This document shows, one piece after another, positions 1-11,858 of a stretch of 64,000 nt of DNA. Where the stretch lies: the NCBI GenBank assembly GCA_019137255.1, contig WPDH01000063.1:62001-126000 (forward strand), given 5' to 3'. The translations under genes and the position numbers were made by a program. A model generated the notes under the pieces. That model did not search any database. It had not been told where the DNA came from and was given only the letters and a program-made list of their open reading frames with translations. Origin of the DNA: Corinectria fuckeliana. Lineage: Eukaryota > Ascomycota > Sordariomycetes > Hypocreales > Nectriaceae. Each line of letters starts with the position of its first letter. Positions within the stretch are counted from its first letter, which is position 1.

Positions 1-711
1 ACTTCCCGGCTGTTGGCTCAAGTTCGTCCTCTCAACTGCGCTAGTGCTGCCAAAGATCGCTCTTGGTTCGGCGACGATTACATGCCCTTCGACTCCTTCC
101 TCACAGACATGAGTGGGAACCGCACGGCAGTCATTGGCATCGGGACTGTCCAGCTCCCCACCAAGGTCGCGCCGACCAAGACCGGCTGGCGTTCCCACGG
201 CACCCTCTGCTTGAGAAACGTGCTGCACGCCCCCAGTCTCTTCTGCAACATCATCGGAAACCGCATCACCAACGACTACATTCTCGAGACCAGCTCCCCC
301 GACTCCGGCAAATCCGGCTCCCTCGCAGACCGCTCCAGCCGTCGCCCTGTGGCCTACTTCAAGCCCCTGAACGAAGGCGTGCGCTTCTTCGAGGTCCGGC
401 TCAGCGGTCCACCTGTCGGTCCCAAGCTTGGCCCGTCGCCGTTCAACCCGGACCTGCACTACCTGGTCCACGCCTTTTGGCCGGAAAGCGAGCGGGACAA
501 GTTCGCCGCCTTGCAAGCCCGGAAAGCTGCAGACGCCAAGGGTCTGACACATGCTGAGAAGGCTTGGTTGAAGAGGCACTACGGAAACGAGTACAAGTTT
601 CTGCAGACGTATGGCTTGAGTATCTTTAAGGACGAGGACCGCGAAGAGGCCCGCGGCATTTTAAGGGCTTTGATGACTGACGATGACAATGATGAAACCC
701 TTGTCTACTAA
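1..711 (+). CDS. 3' part of a fungal protein with a copia-Pol-like beta-barrel segment
   Basis: The frame is open from the first base and ends with TAA at 709-711, so the 5' end lies outside the window; the first in-frame ATG is only at 81. The first half reads like the beta-barrel/pre-integrase segment of fungal proteins related to TNT1-94 (copia) Pol: WFGDDYMPF, then GIGTVQLP, then LRNVLHAPSLFCNIIG with its family-typical Cys. The second half is charged and ends in an acidic tail (DDDNDE). No protease, integrase or reverse transcriptase follows, and base composition is normal rather than RIP-mutated. This suggests a domesticated host gene rather than a live element. The family resemblance is recalled, not searched. 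Confidence 0.5.
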   Translation, partial: TSRLLAQVRPLNCASAAKDRSWFGDDYMPFDSFLTDMSGNRTAVIGIGTVQLPTKVAPTKTGWRSHGTLCLRNVLHAPSLFCNIIGNRITNDYILETSSPDSGKSGSLADRSSRRPVAYFKPLNEGVRFFEVRLSGPPVGPKLGPSPFNPDLHYLVHAFWPESERDKFAALQARKAADAKGLTHAEKAWLKRHYGNEYKFLQTYGLSIFKDEDREEARGILRALMTDDDNDETLVY

Positions 712-1031
712 ATAGAACAGAGTCTGAATTTGGACCATGTTTTGGCTTGGAATGTCATGTTGAACGGCTCACTCCTTTCAAGACAGAGTGTACGGTACGA
801 GCAGTATCGAGGTTTCACCGTAGATACATGGACCCTCAGCCTCCGGATACGGGCAGTATGCAGGGTGAAAAGCACCTACAAAGCTTCGTCAGACAACTTC
901 CATTCTGGCCTAGTATCATGGTTTCAGGTCGTTGATGGTACATAGATGGATTATGCTAGCAAACTGGAATTCAGGTATCTCTAATCCGTCCCACGCTGGT
1001 CTTGTTTTCTACCCGTCCGACAGCCTTGCCC

Positions 1032-3494
1032 TTAGAAATGAGAAGTATCCAAAGTACCATTCGCCAACCCCTCCTTCTTCAGACGCGCCGCCTCAATCAC
1101 CTCGTCGAGACATCCCGCGCTCGCCGCCACGAAACCCAGCGCGGGAGGCGAAGGGTCCAGGACCTTGCTGGTCAATTCGGGATGCGCCTGCAAGCTGGTT
1201 ACTGAGTTAGCAAATTGCACTTTCAACCTCATAAATGCATCAAATCTATAAAACGCATTGCTTACCCGACGAAGAAGGGGTGGTCCTTTAGCTCAATCGT
1301 TTCGACTCGTACGCCGAGGTCATCCATGGAGGTCAAGGAAAGGCCGGCCTTTTCGAGCTCCTCGATGTAGTCGGGGTTCACCTCGTAGCGGTGGCGATGA
1401 CGCTCCTCAACGACATCAGCGCCGCCGTACATGGCGCGGAGCTTGCTCCATTCCGTGCCAGGCTTGAAGTGCGATGTTCGCGTGCCGAGCCTCATCGTCC
1501 CGCCCATTTGTCTGTAGTTTTGTCAGTACTCGCTGGCCGACTGACTGTGCCTAATACAGGAGAACTTACTCCTTGGATCCCTCGGGCATGAATATGACGA
1601 CGCGGTGCTCGGCCTGAGCATTAATCTCCTCGGATGTCGCGCCCTTGTGTCCCATAATGTTACGGGCATACTCCATGACGGCGACTTGCATGCCCAGGCA
1701 GATTCCGAGGAAGGGAACCTTGCGCTCTCGGGCCCACTTGGTGACCTCGATCATGCCTTCAATGCCTCTGGATCCGAATCCGCCAGGGACAAGAATTCCC
1801 TGGGCCTCGCAGATGGCGTTCCAGGCCTTGTGGTACTTGGTGGGGTCCTTTTGCTGCATGTCGTGCTCGAGGTGCTCGGAATCCACCGAGATGAGGTTCA
1901 GCTTGCGGTTGCATCGCATGGCCGAGTGCTCGAGCGCCTTGTGAACACTGAGGTAGGCGTCGTCAAGAGTGACGTACTTGCCAACCAGGACAATGTTGAC
2001 GGGCTCGAGGTGCTTCTCCGGGATGACCGTCTTCTTCCACAGCTCCCAGAGAGCCTGGCCCTTCTGGATTCTAGCTGGCGATAAGACAGTCTTGTCGAGG
2101 GCCAAGCCATTTTGCAGCAGGCTGAGCAGGCCCTGCTCCTTGAGGAGAAGGGGGACTTGGTAGATGGTCTCCATGTTTCGCACGCCAATGACTTGCTCGT
2201 ACTCGACTTGGCAGCTGCTGGCAATCTTGCGGATCGTGGCATCGTCTAGGGACCGCTCGCAGCGGCAGGCAATCTGGCAGAGCTGTTAGAGGGACGGTCC
2301 CAGGGCCTGCGAGGTTGGGTGCCTACCGCGTCGGGGATCAGACCGGCACTTCGCATTTGCCTGATGGCGTGCTGCGTGGGCTTGGTCTTCTCCTCTCCGT
2401 TGATGATGGGGACGTATGATACGCCGATGCTGAGGAAGTTGTCGCGGCCGAGTCGATGCCTGAGCTGCACCAGGGCCTCGACGAACGGACCCGACTCGAG
2501 GTCGCCGACTGTACCGCCCTACAGCGCAGGGGTTAGATTCACGAGGTGTACTTGTAGACATCTTGTGAGGAAACGTACCAACTCGACTAGGACACAAGGT
2601 TAGTACATGTCCACCTCGTGCCAAGGTCGCTTTAAACGTACTGATGCAGACATCCGGCTCTTCTCCTGAGTCGTCAACTGGGATCTTGGCGACTCGAATT
2701 ATCCACTCCTGGATCGCGTCTGTGATGTGCGGGACGACCTGGACAGTTTTGCCCAAGTAGTCACCTCGTCGCTCCTTGTCCTAATCAAACATCAGTCGCG
2801 GATCACTCCGGGATCGGGGGATGGTGGTGATTCGTACAATGACCAGCTTGTAGATCTTGCCGGTGGTCATGTTACTCTCGCGACTCAGCTGAATGCCAAG
2901 ATATCTAACGACGTCAGCCAAGTCGGTTACAAAACTCGGAATCCTGGAGAACCTACCGCTCATAGTTTCCGAGATCCAGATCCGTCTCTGACTCTAATCA
3001 GCGTCGTGTGTCGACCAGGGGGAGCCTTATCTTACCGCCTCCATCGGCCAGAACGAAGCACTCTCCATGCCTGGAGGTCGGTTAGTGAGATTCACGTCCT
3101 GAGGAGCTCGGAGAGTCTTGCTCTAGCGGATTCAACAACCCAGCATCCGTGTTGATGTATGGGTCGATCTTGAGGGCCTAGAGTTGTGGTGTGAGCAAAA
3201 GCTGGTGAGACGGAAGCATGTCGTGCATACCGTAACGCGGAGACCCAGGGTCTTGAGAAGAAGTCCAGCACTACTGGCTGTAAACGGGTCGGTCAGTGGA
3301 CGAAATGCAGAGCCGCGACTGATGGGATTCCGTACCGATAATGCCTAAGGGATCAAAAGTCAGTATGTCGGTCCGAGTGAGTCCCATGTGAGTTTCAGGG
3401 AAGCAAGCATCGTGAGTCGTGACATATCGCAGCGCGGAAACTGACCTTTGCCGACGCCGGAAATGACTCCGCCGCTCACAAGAACCACACGCAT
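1032..3494 (-). CDS. URA7: CTP synthase (glutamine-hydrolysing), 13 exons
   Basis: Makes CTP from UTP, ATP and glutamine, the last step of pyrimidine nucleotide synthesis, in the cytosol (filaments in many eukaryotes). The exons I read are 3446-3494, 3336-3344, 3231-3277, 3122-3177, 3036-3070, 2957-2987, 2838-2904, 2642-2780, 2579-2586, 2327-2518, 1570-2273, 1266-1511 and 1032-1194. They sum to 1746 nt, giving 581 aa, the usual fungal length. The protein opens with the synthetase P-loop (SGGVISGVGKG) and carries the IELGGTVGD loop. In the amidotransferase half it has the nucleophile Cys in GICLGMQ and the catalytic His-Glu pair in HPEL. The second and ninth exons are only 9 and 8 nt. The intron after 3122 has a GC donor. 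TGACTC motifs crowd the upstream DNA. Confidence 0.95.
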
Positions 3495-3631
3495 CTTGAC
3501 GGTTGCTGGTTGGGATCGACGCGACGTGAGAGGCTGCCGTGAAGAATTGCTCGCGTAGATTAGCGGCGCGATGATAAAAACTGTGCATGCAAAAGTCTTT
3601 CACATTTCCCGCTGACTAAGAAACGCGATGA

Positions 3632-3758
3632 TGACTCGCGCGCTAGCCTTTCCGCCTGAACATTCCGCGTGTCTTATCTAATCGCGATACGCATGTGACT
3701 CTGAACCGCCACACGAAGCATGACTCACGCCGAGTCACACTAACTCTGGGTCTGACTC
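3632..3758. promoter_or_regulatory. Cluster of five TGACTC (Gcn4/CPC1-type bZIP) half-sites upstream of CTP synthase
   Basis: TGACTC occurs on the plus strand at 3632, 3696, 3721 and 3753, and on the minus strand at 3732-3737. The pair at 3721-3737 is a perfect inverted repeat with a 5-nt spacer (TGACTCACGCCGAGTCA) and contains the full TGACTCA Gcn4 consensus. The cluster sits 140-265 bp upstream of the CTP synthase ATG. Sites of this type bind Gcn4/CPC1/CpcA, the general amino acid control regulator. Control of this gene by it is an inference. Confidence 0.5.
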
Positions 3759-4925
3759 GTGGCTGTGCAGCGGATTCCTTGTGGTTCTGCCACCCTGCCG
3801 CGTCAAGGCCGCTGGTATTTTATCTTACTCTTGGAACATAGCTGAAGGACTAGATCGCGAGAGTGTGATGGACGAAGTTGTGTAGGATTGCTAAGGATTG
3901 CTGCAGCACGGGAATGCTGTGTAACCAATTAACAAAGATGATCAATAACCTGCCAGTGATTGACCACAACAACTTGCCTTCTTAAGTACAAAAGCAAGCG
4001 AATAACAGCATCTAGATAATATTTGAACCATCATGTATTCGGGCCTAAAAGGTTTTTTCTCTAGATAAAAAAAAGGCTAGTTGGTCTAGCACTTGTCGTT
4101 GTTATCTAAAGAGCATCGTCAGAACACACAGGGTTCCAGTCACAAATTTCCTGGTTTCCTAGCCCATGGCATACAGGAATTGAGCCGCATCTTGCTGCTG
4201 TAGAAAGCGAAACCCCCCGGCTGCTTACGGTACAGATACGAGCTACGCATGCGAGGGGCTAGAGCCGGGTTTCTATAGTCCAGGCTGATCCGCGGCGCGA
4301 TGTTCCCCAATTCTCCCAGCTTTGGCCGCCTTGCTGGGGAGATCCCTGCTGCGAATCCTCCAAACGTCCGACCGCTGAGCCTCGAGCCGGGCTGCATCTA
4401 TGGATGGACTCACCTGGATGCTGGCCAGAGCTTGTCGGCATTCGTTGGCTTCTGGCCTTTGGGTGTTGTGCGTGTGATCCGTGGAGCTGAACTTTGGAAT
4501 CTGTTGCTACGTGTACACTCCACCGTTTCACCACATGCAGGCGGACTGTAGCCGGTGATTTGGTCTGCGGCGAGCTCTGGCTCTCCAGCAATTGCATACT
4601 GCACGACGTCGATGCCCGGTGGCAAGCGACTGCGCAAGACTTAAGAGCTGTTCCGTAATTTGGCCATTTAATCGTGGCGATCCAAATATGATAAACACTC
4701 TAGATTCGGCGGTTTTCCTCACCTCTTCACCTGGTGTAACGGGTAGCCGTAGGGCGACAAGTCAAGACCTGAGATGTCCTCTGTGATGATTTCGGATTAA
4801 GAGGATGTACAAGTACATTCCCATGACGTCTATTCGTATATTAATAGCTAATTAACTGTTCATATGCCTTTTTACAGTCACAATCCTACCCCATCGCTAC
4901 ATCAGCCCCGTCCTCTCTACGCTCC
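3759..4925. other. Gene-free stretch
   Basis: Between the CTP synthase upstream region and the end of the Hsp70-like pseudogene. Overlapping open frames of 60-110 codons occur at 4140-4790 on both strands, but none has a recognisable domain, plausible introns or a start context that stands out. A short A-rich run lies at 4067-4075. I see nothing else. Confidence 0.4.
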
Positions 4926-7862
4926 TCAATTCGAGCGGTAAACGCTTGCCGCGATGGCTCCTTTAACAAGAGGTGAATGCGAGCTGAGTGGCCGAACAAT
5001 CTTGTCATTTAGACCCGGGGGTAAATGCCGTGTGATAAGTTGGAGCAAATAGTCCGAGTCCCCCAGCTCTCCAGTTATCAGCACAGCCTATAGGTGCCTC
5101 GCGTCAGTGCCGTCTTCGCCTCGCGAGAGCCTGCTCGCCTGAAGTGTTCTTACCTGCAGGGTCCTGCCTTTCGCCCCCACCGCAAGCCCTTGGGCCGTGA
5201 TCAGTTCCAATATGCGCTGCATCACGGGCTTAAAAGTCCACTGGATTTCCTCGTTGGTGAACACCATGTATCCCTTATAGATTTGCGCCGCGGGGAAGTC
5301 GTCTTCGACGTGGACGTCGATGGCCCACTTCCGTCCGAAAACGTTGCGGAAATCGCCCCTGATTCGTCCTACAAAATCAATGAGGGCGTAGCTACGCACC
5401 TTGCCGGCCGTGATAGAGTCGTCCGGCAGTCCCATGCCTTTGATCTTGCCTGTGAGCATCAAGCTGAAGTTGCGGGTTATGGCGCTTGCCCTGCGACCTT
5501 GTTACATACTCGCACGGGACTACAACGATGCGACGATTGCTTACCCGCAAGTGACCCCCGATGCCTCGGTGAGTGGCGCCATAGAAAGTGGTATGCCGCT
5601 TTGACTTGTTGTCTCGTAAGCCACAAGATCAACCGTTGCGCTAGCACAATTGACGACAAGGACCACGTCGGGCCGCTGCAGAGCCAGAAGCCCATTCTGA
5701 GAAGCGTAGAGGTCGGCAGCCTCGGGCTCGGCCACTAAGCAAAGACGCGGGTCATGTTCGTTTCGTAGGTACCCGGCTCTTTTGATCGCAGTGCCTTTCT
5801 CGTAGTCGCCTCATATGACGGGCACGGTAAAGCACCACTGGATCTTCTCTTCTTCCGCAGTGAACGACGTCCCGAGTTTCAGCTGCAGCGCTGAGCGGAT
5901 ACCTAGGCGGAGGTGGTAAAGATAGTCCGATGAGACGTCTGTGGTGTCCTTTCCTTGAGGGAGCGGCGGGAATCTCACGACATCGATATGTGTACCGCCT
6001 GGACGCATCGGTTGCAACGGGAACCAATCCACCTTGTCTACGTCTGGTTTCGGATATCCTGTAAGGCCTAGCCCGTCGGCGATGTCATGTCCCCAGCCGA
6101 TCACCTTTGACTATTTGTCATAGTAGAGCACGATAGGGACCTGGCGAATTTGAGCATTGAAGACTTGCAACGCAAAGGGTCAGAGAAACTGACGGTAAGC
6201 GATGATCTACCCTTGGCACCGGGCCAATCAGTGATGACCTCTTTTTCAGCGAAAAAGGCCTGTTGCGAAAGCAAAGGCCACGGCACTCTGTGTCGACCCG
6301 TATTGAACAGCAACAGTTAGTCGTGGTTTGGGGTGAGTTTTGGCGACAGGCTGTGGGTTGATATGTAAGGCTATTTGGTCATCGCGGTGTCTCACAGCTG
6401 AGCGATCCAAATAGGCCAGAGCACTGATATCCACGACTGCCTGGTAGGACGAGGGTATGAAGCTCCGGTGGGCTTCCGCCTCGGTGACGTCGTCTCTCGC
6501 AGCACAGATAGAGGCAAGCAAAATCGAGCTGTCCCAGCACGAAGGATGATTCTTCCTAGAATCTTCCTCTTGCCCCAGAGAGCGCGCTTGCAGAGCCTGT
6601 GAGCGGCGTCCATTTCCGAATTCTCCATGGAAACCAGCGACAGAGCGTGCACGGCATGGAACACTAGAATGTCGCTCGCTTTTCGTTCAAATGCCATCGG
6701 AGAGACAATGCCTTCGGCGTCGGCCCATTTTCTCTGCCGCATACACGCGTATGCAAGATTTACCCTCATCGTTGCGATGTCCTGCGATGATCTGTGGCTG
6801 GCTTTTCCGCGGTCAATGGCTCGGCGGTAGAAGTTTTCGGCTCTTCCATAGTCACCGCTTCTCTGGCTCTCCAGTGCCAGCTCTTCTAGCCTCTTGGCCA
6901 GCTCCAAGTCGATGTCGTCGTCTGAATCGGAGTGGTGGACGCCTTCGACGGCAGTGGGCGAAGTTCTGTCGCTTGGCGCGGAGCTAGTGTCTTCCTCCTC
7001 GATGGGCCGAGGAATCCATCTCTCGATGCCGGAGATCTGGTCCTCTGTCAAGGGGTGTCCGAGAATGCTCCCCCCCCAGACCGTCGACCGAGGGCCGTCC
7101 CTGACAATAGTGCTGGCGCTGGAGTGGAAGCGTTCCGCGACTCGGACGAGTTGCCGCAGGTTTCGCGAGATCCGATCGTCTTCCCTCGTCTCGGCAGGGC
7201 CGCCGGGCAACGGGTTTCTGGCTTGCAGCGCGAACTCGACTCTTCCCACCTGATCCTTGAGTCTCGAGAGGACGCCAAGCACGGTCTCCTGGGATGAGTT
7301 GCTTTGGAGCAAGAGGCAGCTGTCACTCTTAGGTCAGCAACCACACGGGAGTGACAAGCCGGAGACGTCGCATACACGTTGATCATCTGAAGCGCGCTGG
7401 CCATGGCGGTGTTGTGGGCCTGTATCCTCCCCTTGTACGTGGCAATGTCCTTTGTTCGCAGACTGAACCGGATCTGCTTGGTGGGCTTTCTAAAGAAGCC
7501 GCGGCTGAAGACACTGCTGCTCTTCTCGACGTCGGCGAGGAGCTGGTTCAGCTTGTCCAGGGTGTCCTTGATGTCCCCCAGCGCATCCTTCACACTTGTC
7601 CAGAGGTTGCCGTCGGGGTCAATCTCGAGATGGGGCTGAGTATTTGTGCCTCTTGATTGGTGGATGACTAAGGTCTACTGACGCTTTATCTTGGTGATGA
7701 TAACTCAAGCTTACAGGTACTCGAGGAAAGCACTGACAACTGGTCTATGTTTGTTGTGTTGTATGATTCCCAGGCCGTTCAGGTTGGAAAACAAAGCGTC
7801 TTCATATCTCAACTGCCCTGCTTTGAGCTCACCACAGCAGATTACACGATCCAAAGGTGCAC
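4926..7862 (-). pseudogene. N-terminal helical domain + TPR + Hsp70-like ATPase, disrupted
   Basis: Reads from about 7862 down to a TGA at 4926. An N-terminal helical region of the fungal signal-protein type comes first (SAFLEYL; introns near 7720-7650 and 7375-7325). A TPR block follows (about 6400-6900; SGDYGRAENFYRRAI), then an actin-fold Hsp70-like ATPase: YGSTQSAVAFAF (phosphate-1 loop), VITDWPGA, IGWGHD, a SEPEAA-like motif and a C-terminal exon 4926-5087 (VLITGELGDSDYL). The usual DxGGGTVD is NCASATVD here, so ATP binding is doubtful. Lesions: one-base shifts near 6550 (TPR) and in an A5 run at 6252-6256, TAG at 6111-6113, and TGA at 5811-5813 where relatives have Trp. No start codon was found upstream of 7862. 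The architecture resembles fungal NLR-like sensors with Hsp70 in place of the NTPase. Confidence 0.75.
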
Positions 7863-8026
7863 CCTGCTATGAGACCATGCCATATCTTATCTCCAACGCC
7901 TAATTCAGGCTGTGTCATGTTAATGACTGCGCTGTAAAGCTTTCCTAATCAAAACCCGATGACTCGTCTCTGTCTCTTCGAGCTATTCCACATGTTCAAT
8001 ACACCCCTCGCTCTCCAGCCATCAAC

Positions 8027-9573
8027 CTAAAAGACCAGTGCCCACAGCCTTGCAAAAATCCCCTTGGTCTGGCCGTGCCTGTCAAACGGCACATTTGTTA
8101 CAGGCCCCGTAAACTTGACCATCGCCTTGGCGTTGTCCTCCGTGTACGGCATGTACCGGAACTTGACCAGCATCTCGAACCAGCCGGGCACGGTCACCAC
8201 CGTCCGTAGGTGGACAAACTCCTTGAAGCCGTATACCCCGTGGTACGCGCCGGTGCCCGAGCCTCCGACGCCTCCGAAGGGGGCTCCCTTGGCGGCGGCC
8301 ATGTGCAGGAGGCAGTCGTTGAAGGTCACGCCGCCGGACGAGGTCTGGTTGAGGACCTTTTCCTTCTCCGCCTCCGAGTTGGTGAATGCGTAGATTGCGA
8401 GCGGGTGGTCGTGCGAGGCTGTGTAGGCGATGGCGTCTTCGAGAGTCGCCTCCAGGATGGGAAGGATGGGTCCGAAAAGCTCCTCGGACAGGAGGGAGTC
8501 TGAGGGCGTGACATCGTCGACGACGGTCGGTGCGAAGAAGCCCGTCTTCACCTCCCGGTCTCCGCCGTGGATGATCTTACCGGACGTCTTCTCCAGGAGG
8601 CTTTCTAGGCGGGTGAAGTTGCGCTCGCTGATAACGTGGGAGTAGTATTCAGGTCCCCCAGGGGTTTGCGGGACGAAGCGCTCGAGGTATTTGAGCAGGG
8701 CGGCCAGGAATTCCTTCTTGACTGACGGGTCGACGAAAACGTGGTTCACGCCAATGCACACCTGGCCCGCGTTGAGAACCTTTGCCCAGGCAATCCGCTT
8801 TGCCGCCAGGTCAACGTCGGCGTTTTTGGAGACAATCGCGGGGCCTCGTCCGCCGAGCTCCAGCGTCGCAGTCGTTAATTGAGCAGCAGCCTTCCCGTAG
8901 ATGATCTTGCCGACGGCGCTCGAGCCCGTGAAGAAGATGTGATCCCAGTGCTTCTCCAAGAGGTAGTCCATCTGCTTGGGACCGGCTGTGACGACTCGGA
9001 TAGCTGACTGGTCGAGGTACTTGGGCACGATCTCGGTGATCAACGCCTGGGATGCCACTGCCAACTCACTCGGCTTGAGGATGACGCTGCAGCCGGCGGC
9101 GATGGCACCGAGCATGGGCTCGAACAGCTCCATGAAGGGGAAGTTCCAGGCCGAGATGATGAGGGCCACGCCCTTGGGCTCCTTGCGGACGCGCGCGCCG
9201 CCGAAGAAGTTGAAGGGGTCGGTCCGGTGCGGCCGGTCGTCGGCGGTCCACTCGTTGAGGTTCTTCAGCGCCTCGAGGGCGGCGGCCTGGACGTTGGACA
9301 TGTCGAAGGAGAGCGCCTCGTGCGGGTGCTTGTGCAGGTCGGCGTGCAGCACCTCGGCGATGCGCTCCTTGTTGTCCTCCAGCATCCACCATGCTTTCCG
9401 CAGTTGGTCGATGCGCCAGCTGAGGGGCTTCGTCTTGTGGGATGCGAAGGTCTGCGACACGGTGGCATGGGCCTAGATGGGAGGGATTAGCGGTAAGTCA
9501 ATTGGGCTTGGGATCTCGTAGGGCGAGGGCTGAAGCTGACCTCGTCGACGAACGCCTCGGTGCTGTACTCCAT
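8027..9573 (-). CDS. Class 3 aldehyde dehydrogenase (fatty-aldehyde type)
   Basis: Two exons, 9541-9573 and 8027-9472, give 492 aa; the 68-bp intron has clear GT and CTAG ends. The family oxidises long-chain or aromatic aldehydes with NAD(P)+. Visible motifs are AWNFPF (substrate/cofactor loop), FTGSSAVGK (nucleotide binding), ELGGRGP with the general-base Glu, GQVCIG with the catalytic Cys, and EELFGPILP. The C-terminus ends in an aromatic/aliphatic stretch (LWALVF), which in relatives such as yeast Hfd1 can act as membrane anchor. The ATG at 9573 was chosen because the second exon alone starts abruptly. Base composition is normal. The gene lies directly upstream of the broken Hsp70 gene in the same orientation, with no functional link visible. 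Confidence 0.92.
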
Positions 9574-11858
9574 GCTGATATGGGGGCTGATATTGGCTGG
9601 TGGTCCGACTCTGATCTGATCTGATCTGGCAACTGTTCTCCTTCACGCTTATCAAGTGGGTATAAAGATCTGACAAAACCGGGACCCTTTGCGAGATACG
9701 GCGCAGCTTTAAAGAAACCCAGGCAGAACCCCGTCAGAACATCGCCAGAATATCGTCAGAAGACCCCGGTCATCCGGAGTGCTTGGCGGGCAGTCTCTTT
9801 CCCTCACTTCCCCAGGCCGGCTCCGCAAAGATGCCTCGGCATGTGAGTGTTCGGGGTAGCAGGGTCGCACTCGCACCGGAGGCGCGTCCCGGATGGGCAC
9901 AAGCTCATCTCCGCATCCCCGCCCCAACGCCCACGGGGGCATTATGTCAACGTCGGACGCGGGGCCAAGCCAGCATCCCGGTGGCGACAACCCCACACCG
10001 GAGCCGCAGAGCGTTGTGCGCTTTGACCGAAGAGGCGCGGCGCAGCAGAGTTGTGGATTCGCCGGCACAGTCACAAGTCGTATCATCCATCCTGTCCTGT
10101 GCCTACCCGCACACTAGGACCGATGGAAGCGGTTCACATCCCTGATTTTCTCGAAACAGTCTGCAGCGGCGTTCCGGGGTTTGTTCGAGATTATTTGTCA
10201 GCGTCTCGAATCCGCTTCACGATCCGCTCGTCCATGTCCTTCCGTCCGAGTTGGGCCACGAGGGCAGGGTGAACGGGGAGGGGACTACTGCAGGCGGCAG
10301 CAACAAGCTGGTCTTTTGCCACGAGGTGTAACGCGCCAAGGAATTCGTAAAAATGCATGGATGGTGAAGGTGACCGTAGTCTACATATGTACCTCGTACT
10401 TGAAGTTGACGTTGCCTTGTTCAATGGAGCTCCGAGAGACCCTCCCTCCTCCCCGCACAAACACTCCACCAGTTGGAACAAAACTCGACAACACAAATAT
10501 AGAGATGTGTTGGCTGTCACGCCGCAGTCGTCCCACTTCTTTTCTCTTTTCATTGCAAAATCCCTTAAATCTCTGCAGCATGGCCATCTCGATTGGCTCC
10601 CTTGTTCACTCGCGTTCGGAGAAGCGGGCAAAGCTGGTTGTCAGACATTGCGCTTGACACAATTTGTCATCTGACTTGCTTGTTTACTAGGTTCTCGTGA
10701 TAGCTACCTTGGTTGATGCCTGACTGAACGATCTGTTTCCTAATCTGGCTATGATTCAACCTGATTGTCTTGGCGAAAGATAAGTGCGATTGAACCGCCA
10801 GTATCGCCCAAGTATGTCTTGCGCCTGGTAGATGTAGTAATTGCCCAGTCGGTAAAGCTAACGCATTTTCCAGCCTCGTAGAATAAATGCAAACAACAAT
10901 TTCACCATAGGACACAGGGGCCTTATGATCGCCGTTCTTCAACAGCTTTCAACCAGCCTCCCGGTCAAGTCTTCGAGTAAAGCTCGCTTTGGATTCTGAC
11001 AACGCTCGAGATGTTTCGTTCCGGCTGCAACACATTGCGAATCCGTCTTTCACCGGCTTAGTTACCACGTGAAGACGTTTTAAGGCCTCAAAAATCGCAG
11101 TAACTGCAAGGAAATGTTCTTGAAGATTGAATCGTCATCTTGACAGACTATCTACCCTCCGTCATACTGGTCCGAGGGTCAACATGTCAATCGCATTCTT
11201 CTTGTTCTCAGTACTCTACCTCTGCGATAAGGTATCATGACTTTCCAGCTGGAAGTCCATTGCATTCGCCTCCATCGAGTTAGTACAAGCTTCTCAAGGT
11301 CGCATGCTTGAACAGGAATGAATCGCGTACTTACGTGAGTTCGGGTCACATCTCATCGCTTGATTTAGTCCTCATACCATGCTATAGAGATGGTGACTTG
11401 CTTGATTATAGGTCGACATTTTTGCGACAGTTTTGACACTGGACTGTGCCGTCCACGCCGATGCCACATTAAGCCAAGTACACCTACGCCACATGCACTC
11501 CAAGATTGTACAAGTATGCTGCTCTACCTTGGAGGATGCCACCATGCTTCCCTGCCAATTGCGCAGGAAAGGCTTGAAAGGCTGTGAGCTTGCTGGGGTC
11601 TCTATCTGGGCGCCTCGTCTCGGAGATTTCTTGGTTGTTACGTCTGCCTCGCGCTACATAATCTTCCGAGCATCGTACATACATGACACAACAGGGTTGT
11701 GCACTTCTCGTACACTCGTGGCACTAGCCTCGACGTGATGATCATGCTAAAGATCAATCAGCGCCAAGATGGGCATGAAAACACGATCATAGCATAACTC
11801 GCGTCGATACTTGTGCGATAATATTTTCGAATCACAACTAACTTTCCGGCATTGTACA
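9574..11858. other. Gene-free stretch
   Basis: No coding region can be supported. Open frames up to about 146 codons (10191-10631 minus, 9783-10145 plus) overlap each other and show no domain. A short GATCT microrepeat lies at 9611-9629. Composition is ordinary, so this is not a RIP-mutated element. Confidence 0.4.

Noticed and set aside
1..711. Active copia retrotransposon
   Set aside because: Only the Pol-like beta-barrel segment is present, with no integrase, reverse transcriptase or LTR downstream and normal base composition.
9783..10657. Open frames of 105-158 codons between ALDH and tyrosinase
   Set aside because: Several overlap on both strands with no recognisable protein features. 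GC-normal sequence produces such frames by chance.
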